Positions 1 through 11,300 of a stretch of DNA of 64,000 nucleotides are shown here, piece by piece (the stretch's first letter is position 1; every line of letters begins with the position of its first letter). The notes below the pieces were generated by a model. That model did not search any database. It saw only the letters and a program-made list of their open reading frames with translations, and was not told where the DNA came from. This DNA comes from Atrichornis clamosus (Eukaryota; Chordata; Aves; Passeriformes; Menuridae): positions 19,237-83,236 of the forward strand of contig WBMZ01011623.1 of assembly GCA_013400975.1 (NCBI GenBank), written 5' to 3'. Both the position numbers and the translations under genes were made by a program.

Positions 1-1714
1 AAATCTCTTTCTTAGCATCAGGAGTGAAAAAAAACATCCACAAATATTCCAGGAGAGATTTCATGCTTTGAGCTGTAGAGGCAAAATTGACCAAATTTTG
101 AACACAACACACTGTTAATTACCGAACACTTGGGACTTTGCACAGCAACATGAGCTTTAGTTTTATATTAGAGGTGTGTCCAATAACCTAATAGGCTGCA
201 TGTGTGAGTCTAGTGCTAATTATATATCAATAGAATTTGTCTTTAACATTCAATACGGCACTGATCTGCCAGTATGTCCACAGGAACACTGTATTTCTCC
301 ACTGCCCTGTGTGAAAATTCAGCACCTTAGAGACTTTACTGTCTCCCTCTTCCTTTCAATCTTCCATCCCTCACATAATCCATGACATGGACAGAGAAGC
401 TTATACAATAATAAATAAAAACTTTTTTTCCTTTGTTCTGAATGGTGTCTCATTAAAGGCCAATCCCTTGACTACACTGCTGCTGTTGCTCTGAGAATTA
501 TCTAGCAAAAGAGATTAGAAATATAAAAAAGGACAGACTGACAGGAAAAGAGACACAGAATTTGGAGAATATCAACAAAAAATTGCAAAAAATAGCTGAA
601 GACTTGTTATTAAAGGAAGAGAGTCAGCAAAAAAAAGAGGGGGCAGGATGGAGGAGAATTAACCCATTTCAGGTTAATTAACTCATTTTGAGTTATTAAC
701 ACTTTTGTGGTGGTCAGTGCCATGACATAGCCTCAGCAAAGGGGCAGGATAACAACATGTAAGATAGGAATGTCAGTGTCAGTAGTGTCTGAATTGAAAA
801 TACAGAGATGCCTGGAGAGGGCATCCAGATCATTCCAAAACTGATCTCATTTATGAGTAAGAGGGATCTGTGTGAGTGGAAGCGGGGGAGTTGGGTCTCT
901 TAGGTACTGCTTATAGAAGGATATTGGGAACTCTGCAGGTGTTCATTAACATTGTGTGTCTAGACTTTTTAAAATCTGTTGTACTGCTAATAGTGACCAT
1001 GGTTGCAGAGTTCCTGCTGCTGGTTAATGATATGTTGCTCCTAAATCAATAAACTACTTGAATCCTGACTTAGAGCAAACTACATGAACTAAGCAGTTTT
1101 TCCCTGCAACAATATGAAAGTCTTAATATTGAATGAAATTTTGTCACAGTTGGTGTGAGAAGTTATTTGTTAGGACCGTTCACATGAAAAAGCTTTTTTT
1201 TATTCAGGAGAACATAACAGAAAACAAGGCATGAGGACCTGCCAGTCCTCTATCCTCACTGTCAGAGGTCATGTACTTCTGGCTCCTTTTCTCACTCAAG
1301 AGAAGAAGCACTGTCAAACCTCCCTGACCTACTCTTCTAATGCCTCCAGTTGTGGTTATTCCTGCATGCCCAGTCGTGTGGAAACATGGGGAGATACTGC
1401 TGTGAGGTTTCCATGTATGGGAAATTTTATTGAGTTTCATTGTATATATTCTAAGGAAATAGAACAGTCAAAATTCTTCCTCGACACACCATCTATGTGT
1501 GCCTATCCAGTCAGGTCTGCTCAGCCCTTAATGTAATTTCGAAAGTAATTCTATGGCCCCATCAACTTTTCCATAGTTGATACAGCTGTGAGACAAAGGG
1601 AAGGTCTTTATTCCTCTGACTCGTGTGTCATGAACAGAACTATTCCCTTCCTTTGAACTGCAGATTTTTATGGCATTAAGGCATCAAGCCTTGTGAAAAT
1701 GAGAACACTCTTTC
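1..1714. other. intergenic, no feature seen
   Basis: AT-rich single-copy-looking sequence. The open frames around 1204-1536 on both strands have no splice context and no recognisable protein character. Confidence 0.4.
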
Positions 1715-1765
1715 TTGGTGGGGTGGGAAGGAGGAGGTGGGAAGGAGGTGGGAAGGAGCTAGGAA
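1715..1765. repeat. GGGAAGGAGGT low-complexity purine tract
   Basis: gtgggaaggaggaggtgggaaggaggtgggaaggag, three imperfect direct repeats. Confidence 0.7.
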
Positions 1766-1948
1766 GAATAGGCTCCTCTACAAGTTGCTTTTAGCACATT
1801 GTGACATAGCTCATCATACATGGGAGCAAGGTGCACTCAAGAAATGCCAACAGCTAGAAAGAGCTATTACTTTTTTGAGTGATTCATCAAACTTCAAGAA
1901 TTGAAAATGGAAAGTATGGGAGGTCCCTCACCTTTACACCTTTTGCAG

Positions 1949-2069
1949 GTTCCAGTACAGAATACAGCACCAGATTATGGAACTGGTTGGTCCCATCAAG
2001 AATGGAACTAAAAAACCAATGCTTGAATCCAAGGAAAGGCACCGGATATATCTTTACACGGTCACTTGA
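1949..2069 (+). CDS. plus-strand terminal exon candidate (39 codons)
   Basis: A plus-strand acceptor (tttacaccttttgcag) is followed by one base and 39 codons ending in TGA. The peptide is rich in Glu, Lys, Arg and Gln (YRIQHQIMELVGPIKNG, ESKERHRIYLYT), as in real exons. If real, it would be the last exon of a gene convergent with the minus-strand gene. The opposite strand also has an open frame with a good donor (AAAG|gtgagg), so strand and reality are both open questions. I do not recognise the peptide. Confidence 0.28.
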
Positions 2070-2632
2070 CACAGGTTATTGTCATACCAGGTCTGCCAAA
2101 CTTTGCTAATGTGTTTTTGGGAGATCTCAAACCCAGGGTCTACAAACTAGAGAAAAACATTAGGTTTTCATTATCTAAAATATTTTCAATTTCAGGATGA
2201 AAAATCTGGCTGTAACATTGTGACAAAATGTCCAAGTCAACTAGAGCTTTATGACACATTTGTCTAAACCTTGACCATAGACTTACAGAACTGCATGCCT
2301 TTCAGTCAAAATTCTTTAATGGAATATTGTCTGGACTAATAAATTTTACATGAACCAAAGATTTTTGCCACTGGGCAATACAACAGGATATGAGAAAGAT
2401 TTATGCCCTGCTCTGCACCAGAAAGAATGCAAAGATGCAGTCAACTCTCTCATTGTTTTTCTGGCCTCCAGGTGGAATTGCAGTTGCCTTCTTGCTTCCA
2501 GATTAATTTCCATCACTCAGCAATATTCTGTGTACTAATGAAAGAGTCCCATTCCTTGCTGGGCCTTGGGAACTCCTTTCCATTGCCCTAAGACCTGGAT
2601 GACACTTGATGGCCATATGATACCATCTCTGC

Positions 2633-2790
2633 TCATAGAATCCCAGATTCATTAAGGTTGGAAAAGACCTCCAAGATCATTGAGTCCAACCTGTGCCTGA
2701 ACACCACCTTGACAACCAAACCATAACACTAAGTACCATGTCCAGTCATTAAGCACTTCTAGGGATAGTCACTCCACCATTCCACCACTT
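2633..2790 (-). mobile_element. CR1 3' fragment
   Basis: Starts tcatagaatcccagattc, then ggttggaaaagacctccaagatcattgagtccaacc, the reverse complement of a CR1 3' end. Truncated after about 160 bases; old and diverged. Confidence 0.75.
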
Positions 2791-3860
2791 TTACTGCAAG
2801 GTTTCATGATCTGTTGCCCTTTCACCTGATCCAGTCATCCTACTTGACAGAACACAACATAAATCACAAAATAAAACCTAAATATACACTCCATCAAAAT
2901 GTATCAATTTCATTACACATAAGAAAACAAAATTATGTAAATAAACCAGATTTTCTTCCAGCTGTCATTCCTTTCCACCTGCTATTAACAAATGCACAAC
3001 TCTGTGACCAAAAACTGGAGGGAAACTCCCATGGACCAGAGAACACCAGTTTAGAAAAAACGTACCAGAGATTCTTTCTTAAAAGTGTTTACAGTATAAT
3101 GGATATGTAGTTCCCTGAAGGATTTCCTTTCCCAAGCAGTTGAAAATCTTAATGTAAAATAATCTGAAAGGTTAATGATTAATTAAACCTGGGGCCAAAC
3201 ATTAACTAGAAGGTTTGAATGAGTTTGTCCTTTGGGTTTTCCCTTTTTTGAGATGCTCCATCAAGGCAAACCTTCAGATTTTAGCTGAAGTGAATTACTC
3301 ATTCAGTGTTTCCTCTAACATGTAATTTTGTCCTTTGTAGGGGAAAAAAAGTGAACTAGCAGAAACAGATTTCCAACACTTGGAAAAAAATTACATACAT
3401 TTAAAACGTCTCCCTAGGTGATTAACACATACTTTTTCCCTGCAAGAGGATAAAATGTAAACACCTATGTGTAGTCAGCACAGCCATCTCTGGAAATGTT
3501 ATTATTTGTGTTTGCCTAGTTGTGTTATTGCTCAATTTCTGAATGAAAACTCCATTATGGTTTATACACAACATCCCTTCCTCTATCACCCAACTTTTAA
3601 TCAATTTTCTTTAACACAAAGAAAAACTTTTATCACTTCAATTTTCTAGAAAGGCCTTGCCATCCTGAAAGGAGCCAGAGATACAGAAACAGTCTAACAT
3701 ACCCCTCTGTGTGACCTCTGTGCATTTCCTGTATTGGAAATATCTGCTTCCTTAACTTCAGGAGAAAGATCATGGCTCTGCTGTGTGGAATGCATGGGCA
3801 AGGATCCATCTTCCTAAGATGTCCAGAAATACTTATTTACTTAGAGAGTATGTAGTTGAG

Positions 3861-4700
3861 TAGTTATAGAACTCTTTAGGTGGAAAAAGACCTTTAAAAC
3901 CATCAAGTCCAATCGTTCCCCCAGCACTGCCAAGGCCACCACTAACCCATGTCCCCAAGCGCCACATCTAAATGGTTTTTAAATGCCTCCAGGGATGGTG
4001 ACACCTCTACTGCCTTGGGCAGCCTGTTCCAGGGCTTGACAATCCTTTCTGTGATGAAGTGTGTCCTAATATCCAACCTAAACTTCCCCTTGCATAACTT
4101 GAGGCTGTTTCCTCTCATCCTGTACCTTGGTCCTTGGGAGGAGAGCCCACCTGGCTGCACCCTCCTGTCAGGGAGTTGTGGAGAGCCAAAAGGTCCCCCA
4201 TGGGCCTCCTTTTCTCCAGGCTGAGCCTCACTAGCTCCCTCAGCTCCTGCTGGTGCTCCAGCCCCTTCCCAGCTCCATTCCTTTCCCAGGACCCACTCCA
4301 GCCCCTCAAGGTCTCTCTGGCCATGACGGCCCAGAACTGGACACAGCCCTCAAGGTCCCTCAGCAGGGCCAGCACAGGGGACAGTCACTGCCCTGGGCCT
4401 GTGGTCACCCCATGGCTGGCACAGCCCAGGGGCCACTGGCCTCTTGCCCACCTGGGCACCCCTGGGCTGCTGTCCAGCCGCTGTCACCAGCACCCCCAGG
4501 GCTTTTCCTGATGGGCACTTTCCAGTCACTCTGTCCCAGCCTGGAGCTGCAGGGGGCTGGGGTGGTCCAAGGGTCTTGTTGTCCCTCACACAGTATTTTG
4601 TCCACCTCTTCACCCTGATTGGGTGGTCTATAATCTACTCCCACCATGGTATCTGTCTTGCTGACCTTCCCCTTGATTCTTACCCATTCTTGTCCCAGAA
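3861..4700 (-). mobile_element. CR1 3' region, about 840 bp
   Basis: A long antisense CR1 piece: accatcaagtccaatcgttccc, cctccagggatggtgacacc, ccaacctaaacttcccctt, ggctgagcctcactagctccctcag. The open frames on both strands here (up to 125 codons) are by-products of its GC-rich sequence and not genes. Confidence 0.8.
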
Positions 4701-6424
4701 AGAGAGAGAGGAGAAATCCTGATTCTAATGATTGTGAAAGAAGAAACTGTTGAGGTCTCAGAGCATTATTAAATAATTCTTAACTTCTCTTTCCAAAGCA
4801 TCAACGTGCTCTATTTTAGGGTTGCAATTTTGTTGCACCAAATTTTTAAAAATAGAATATCTCTCCAATAACTACTTCCATAATCTTACAGAGGGTAGAA
4901 GATTAGCACTTGTTGTAAACTTCGACATAGGGAGGAGGAATTTGAAATAAGTTTTATATCCATCAGAAATGCAGGTACCTCATTCCTTGTTTGTTACATT
5001 TTTATGAGAATAATTGTGGCTACACTAATATTTTTAGCTGATTTTGAGGAGAGACACTACCACCGTGACAGAACAAAAACCTGTTCGGTTAAGCTTGGGC
5101 TACTTAGGCTAAAACTATAGTATCAAATACTGTGTTGTAGGGAAATACTGAGCAGGATTTATTAGTTATTTTGGGTAGCAGAAGCAGCTTATATGTTGAG
5201 CATGGAGTTCAGAAGACTAATACGCATGTTCTTCTCCATGGGTCTGTTAAACTGCCATAAGCACTGGTTATGCATTAAAATAGAAAAAAAAGCAAATTAG
5301 TTCATGCTGAGATCTATGCTCTGAGGTAATGCTTGCAAAACTCCGTGGGTAGGCTGAAGTATGGCCATGTCTTTGTATCCTTAAAGCAACTTAAAAACTT
5401 CTTGGAAGGCATTTTTCCTCATTCAGAATCCTGCTGGTTAACTGTTAAAACTCATTGGCTTCATGTCTCTTTTTCATAAAGCATTTTCTTAAGGAAACCC
5501 AACATTTGAGATTATAAAATATTTAGTTCCTCACCTTGTAGTATTATCTGTGACAGAACTAACCTGATTTATAGTGGGCTATGGAAAAAGTCTGGAGGAA
5601 TAACCGTAACAATCCCAGGGTTAGGATGTTCATCTGTTACCATAAGGAATTTATTGTAATGCAGTGAAGAATACAATTAATTCAAAAGCCTTTGACTGCT
5701 TTCCATGCACTAGGGGCTTGAGTCTATAAAACCTACATAAGTATTGGCCATTTATTAGGAATGAATTTCAAAATTGTACAAATCCATTTTTTATATAAAT
5801 AGCAGAAAGCACCAGACTAGATTTATGACTAAGGAATTGTCTGCCAAATTTCTTATTTAATTAAAACCTTGTCTTTTTCACTCTAAAATGAGAAGAAAAC
5901 TACTAGAAATGACTCAAAATCTGTTCTTGTTGTTCTGCAAAAATAGTTGACTTTACAAATAATAAAGTTTTTTTGCTTTATGTGTGAATTAGTTTAAAAA
6001 GTAGATTGTGCAATAGAATTTAAGACTCAAATTCCATCACAGGAAAAACATCCATTCACTGATAAATGCAAGGCCTGTGAATTATTATTACATCACTATT
6101 ATTACATTACATCATTATTATTACATTAAAATAAATCATTATTTTATGCTTATTTGTTCAGGCCAGACCAGGGTTTCAGTGTTCCAGCAGCTCTGCATGG
6201 ACATCTAAAACCACAACACTGTCCTAATAATTTTAGGATTTAAAACCATGCAAATTTTGCATTTGTTTACCATGGGATGATGTACTCAACATCTGATCTA
6301 CTGACACATGATGGGATGCAGCTTTCTCAAAGGGGAAAAAGAGCTCTAGAACAGGAGCCAACAGGGCTTGTTGACAGAGTGCCAAAACTTTAGGAAATGA
6401 GCAGTACCAGGATCCCTCAATCTG
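4701..6424. other. intergenic, no feature seen
   Basis: AT-rich; a low-complexity ATT/ACATT patch lies at 6085-6135. Nothing else recognised. Confidence 0.4.
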
Positions 6425-7540
6425 CTCCATGAGGTGTTGGCTACAATGAACCTGACCTGAAATGTTTCTATACCAGCACATGCAGCACGAGGAACAAACA
6501 AGAGGAGCTCAAGGCTTTGACCCCATCCCAGAGAATTGACATCATTGGCATAAGTGAAACCTGGTGGGATGAGTCCTGTGACTGGAGTGCCCTGATGGAA
6601 GCTTCCAGGCTCTTCAGGAGGGATTGTCAAGGCAGGAGAGGCAGAGGTGGGGTGGCAGTGTATGTAATGGAAGGGTTGGAATATCTGGAGCTCACAGCTG
6701 GGAATGGCACATTGAGAGCCTCCAGATAAGAACCAAGGAACAAACAAACAATGTGGATGTCACCATGGGAGTCTTCTATAGACATCCCAGCCAGGACGAG
6801 GACACAACTAATTATTCTTTGAGGAACTAAGGGACACTTCCAAGTCAACTGCCCTTGTCCTTACAAGGGACTCTAACTTGCCAGAAATTAACTGGGAGCA
6901 TCACACAGCTGGTACAATGCGGGCCAGAAGATCCCTAAAAATCTTGGATGACAACGTTATGGAACAGATCCTAAAGGAACTGACTTGGAAAGATGCCCTC
7001 CTTGATCTGCTGGTTGTCAGGAGAGAGGATCTCATGTGCAAAGTGGAGATTGGGGCCATCTTGGCCACAGCAATCACAGAGACATTGAATTTAAAATCTC
7101 TGGTGATGGGAGCAAAAGTGCCAGCAGAACTTCAACTCTGGCCATGGGGAGACCAGACCTCAGGCTGCTCAGGGAATCAGTGAGTGAGGTTCCCTGGGAA
7201 AATGTTTTTGCAGATGCTGGAGTCCATCAGTGCCAGTCTCTTTTTAAATATCACCTCCTAAGGCCACAGGAGCAGCGAATGTCCTGAAGCTATGTCAGGG
7301 TAGGGTTAGGCTGGATATCAGGAAAAGGTTCTTCCCCCAGAGTGTGGTGGGCACTGAACAGGCTCCCCAGCGAATGATCATGGCCCTAAGGCTGCCAGAG
7401 CTCCAGAAGAGTTTGAAGAATGCTCTTGAGTACAGGGTGTGACTCTTGAGGATGGTGCTGTGCCGGGCAGGGAGTTGGACTCGGTGATCCTTGTAGGTCC
7501 CTTCCAACTCAGGATATTCTATGATTGTGTGATTCTGTGA
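6425..7540 (+). mobile_element. CR1 with endonuclease-domain remnant
   Basis: The left part encodes a decayed CR1 ORF2 endonuclease. IIGISETWWDESCDWSAL is readable at 6540-6600, and after a frame change DNVMEQILKELTWKDALLDL at about 6948-7010. It then passes directly to the CR1 3' tail (gttaggctggatatcaggaaaagg) and ends gattctgtga at 7540. The reverse-transcriptase region is missing, so this is an internally deleted copy. Stops and shifts rule out activity. Confidence 0.8.
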
Positions 7541-7921
7541 AAATTGTAGAAGCAGATTAATCCATCTCTACAGACACCTATTACCCATGTGTGGTATCAA
7601 AGGAAACATTCAAACTGTCTCTGCCTGCCAGTCTGACAAAATAATCAGATCATCCAAGTGTTAAAGCACACAGAGTGACAAAGAACAAATTCTGAATTTT
7701 GGACAACACAGATTTCTGAGGAGTCACCTCAACATTACGAAGATCTCTGGTTTCCTAACTTTTTTCCCAAGTCAACATTATGGAACCAAGAAACTTTTGA
7801 AAGGAAATAGAATCCTGAAAGTCTACAATAAAGGCATCTATTTCCTTTTGGGAGGGAAAAAGTCAAGCAGTTCCTTGTTTACCTCTAGTTAAGTTTTACA
7901 CTGTTTGAAAGTGCTGAAGGC

Positions 7922-8379
7922 TCAATCCTCCTTCGATATGAAAGGGTCTTTTAAAACAGATCTGAAAAGACTCCAGTATGTTGTGCAGCCCAGTACCTTC
8001 TCAAAAGAGTTGCAGGCAGAACCTCCCTCAGGTGTGAGCAGCCGTCCTGGCCTGAACAAGGCTCTATCTGTTACCCCATGAGGCATAAGGATGTACAAGA
8101 GAACAGCAAGAAGTGACACATCCCTCAGCAATGGGAGAAGTGCATCTTCTGGTCTCTTCTTCAGTTCCTTTCTCAGTGTATGGTCCAAATCCACCATGCT
8201 AAAGCTTAGAATTCTCTTTTCCAATTCTTCTAATGACCCCTTGACACGGTCCTGGTAGTCCCAGGCAACCCATCCCCAAGAAGCTGGGTAATAGAAAGTG
8301 TTACTCATTCTTTGAAGTTCAGCATACTTTGACAAGGAAAAAAAAGTACCAATAAGATTTGCTAATGGCAGGATCTCCT
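7922..8379 (-). CDS. terminal coding exon of the unidentified gene
   Basis: This is the longest open stretch in unique sequence. It is open from an acceptor (ttgtcctgcag) at 8380 down to a TGA at 7922-7924, giving 152 codons. It begins with two bases that finish a codon, so the previous exon must end in phase 1, and the exon at 8712-8778 does. The translation starts EILPLANLIGTFF, contains a Trp/Tyr-rich stretch (FYYPASWGWVAWDYQDRV), a charged helical part (SLEELEKRI) and a hydrophobic segment (SLLAVLLYILMP), and ends DPFISKED. No domain is recognised. No canonical AATAAA is visible on the minus strand in the next 380 bases, and a CR1 copy lies just beyond (6425-7540), so the 3' UTR end is unknown. 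Confidence 0.75.
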
Positions 8380-11300
8380 CTGCAGGACAACTATATACTA
8401 TCTCAAATTAAAGACAATTTCACAAGTGCAGAACAGAGAAATCAGTATTTCTCACATTAAATTCCTTTTTGGTTTTGTCCTCTTCCCCCCTAAAAACATC
8501 CTGCAAATGTTCAGCTGGACTACAGAAGTGTTTTTAGAAATGATAGGTTGCTTTTCATCCTGGTGGATACGTGCAAGGGTGGTTTTCAGTTCCAAGGAAA
8601 GCATCACTGAAGAGGAGTCAACTTATTACAGCTTAGGCACTTGAAGGTCACGTCAATCTTTTGATGCTAAATCTCTCTCCCCAGCTGCCTGTGAGGTTTA
8701 TCTCAACTCACCTGAGGACTTGTGAATATGTTTTGTTGTTCTATAAGATATAATACTAGAAGAGCTACAACTACAGCTCTAAAACAGTGTCAGTAAAATC
8801 AGTCTAGCTTGAATGTTAATAACTTACATTATTATAAGATGTAATATATACATATACATCGAGACATATATGAGATGTCTCAATGAGCTACTCAGGTAGC
8901 AGATCTAACCTTTTCCAAGAGCAGACACAGACTTATAATCAGTCTGAGCCTTTCCTGAGTACGAGTTCCCTCTGTCTCCAACTATCACACTGCAACAGGC
9001 TTGGCAGGGCCTAACTCTCAATGAATTCTGTTTTCAAACACAGTGGGCAGTGAGCTGCTTAAAGTGATTAGCAGACATTTTCTACAAACTGGATTATTTT
9101 TCTTCTTTCATCCAAAAAGCCACAAGATGAGCTGAGGAAAAAGGTTTCTGTGTATTTCTCCTAAATCTTTATCTTTCCTCACAAGGTTTATTAGACTGTT
9201 GTTGGCCTGTTGACCTCAGTCTCTGGGGTGGGAGTGAGATAACCTGCACTGCTGGGGCACATTCCTTGTCTCTTGCAGTCAGTGGCACTCAACTGCAACA
9301 TCAACTACTGATCCTCTGCTTCTACCCACTGCCAGTCTTTGACAAGTACCTCTAAGGAACTCTTTGATCGACAAATCCTGGATGTTTAGTTTGTTTTGTT
9401 ATAAATGTTTCTAAAATATCAGGTCTCAAGCCAGAAACATTTCTAAAAGACCTTTTGGTATTCATTCCATCGGGAAATTTTTCTCTGCCACCAGTTTTTA
9501 CCTTCCTACATCTCCCATGATTTCATTTCAGTCATTCTGGTATATCACTCTGGTACAACATACCAACTGAGAGACATCATTACACAAACCACCCGAAATG
9601 CCTCTGCTCCTAACAGCCACACTTGTTATGATTTTCCTGTTTCATTACAGCACTCTTCTCTCCATCACCTCTCTCCCCTATTTTCAGATAATCATACAAT
9701 CACTGAGGTTGGAAAGGGCCACAGACGGTCTCTGGTGCAGTTCAGATGAGGTTGCTCAAGGTTTTGTCCAACCAGGGCTCAAAAACCTCCAAGGATGGAG
9801 ACAGCACAGACTCTGCAATCTGTTCTGTTATTTGCCTCTCCTATTTTAAAGCACTGTGCCTCTGAAAAAAACCCAAAGCTGCTGCTTGCAGGATGCACGA
9901 AAATGGAAGTGGAAGAATTTAAGGGTAAAAGCAATCACCCATACAATTCCCAGATATTAATCTTTGAAAGTGCACAGGGAATCTGTTGAAGATAATTAGA
10001 GTTGGAAACAGGATCTCCTTAAATATCTGTTTTTCTTGCCCTTCCCAACAATTTACATTTATATAACATATTCTGGGGACAGAACAACAACAAACATCCC
10101 TCTGAGCTACAGAAAGTCAAGGCACAGCTTTTGTGAAACCCACCCCAACTATTTTAAAAAACATTATGTGGCAATTTCAAAAATTCTGTGGCCAAGACAA
10201 GCTCTAATTGCTGCCTTCTGACTTCTTCCCTGTTCTCATTTTGCCTGTCATTACTCCTCTATGTAATGTGGTTTACTGGAGGGGTTAAATGGCTTTTAAA
10301 AATTGATTAAATCTGACTAAGTTTCCTGGGCATATTTGCTCATTCATACGTTGGAAAATGAATCAGCACTGATTTAACATGTATGAATTTCACACAAGAT
10401 GCAACAAAACTTGCATGCTGGACTAGCGGTATTTAATGATACTACTTCTCTGTGCTAGTGAAATATTCAGTGATATGTTACTGCTATTTAACTAAATGGC
10501 TTTTCTATCCAGGGTAAGCTCTATGTATTCATTCCTAGGATTTGGCATAAATCTTACAATAGTTGATAAAATTTGGCATAAATCTTACAGTCTGTTGGTG
10601 TCACAAACACAGAAGCGTTAATGCTTTTTGCTATCACTGAAATACTTTTAAAGAAGTAAGTTAATAACTAAATGATGAGTTAATGTTGCTTGGTAGTGAG
10701 CCTTAGAAGAACGCCATATTATTCCATGTAGAAATTCAGATTCTGTCTTCTTGATGCTCTAAATGTACAAAAACTACAAGTTGTGTACTTTTGCAGTGGG
10801 AAAGAGACAACTTGAAAAGGAAGCTCAAAGCATCTTTTTAGATACATACATTTAAGATTTATATATATATATATATATATATATACCAAATATAGTAGTA
10901 TAATATGATATATATAGAGATATGGATATATCTATAGCTCAAGCTGTTTACTTTCTGTAAGATTAACGGAGACAGCTTGGATTTTGAAAATAACTAAATA
11001 ACTGCTTACTGTAAATTTCACATTAACTGTATATTTTCCTTTCTAATAAATATTTATAAAAACCATTGCAGTCTTGAAAAATGCGAAACTGAGCCTAAAA
11101 ATGCTACTGGAGAACTGTTTTGACTTGTCTGCTAAGAATATCAATAGTTATGTGAGAGCATATCAGTTTAGAAATATTGAGAAATACACTAGGCAGACCT
11201 TGGACTACATGACCTGAAACAGCAGAATTAATTAATTAGTACAGATTGATGTATGGCTTGTGTAGGGCAGCTCTAAGCAATCTCAGTGCATTGCATCCCT

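Noticed and set aside
4134..4722. Overlapping open frames of 80-125 codons on both strands
   Set aside because: All lie in one antisense CR1 copy, whose GC-rich sequence has few stops.
6060..6140. Array of short repeated units (attattattacatc)
   Set aside because: Irregular low-complexity sequence without unique spacers, so not a CRISPR-like array.
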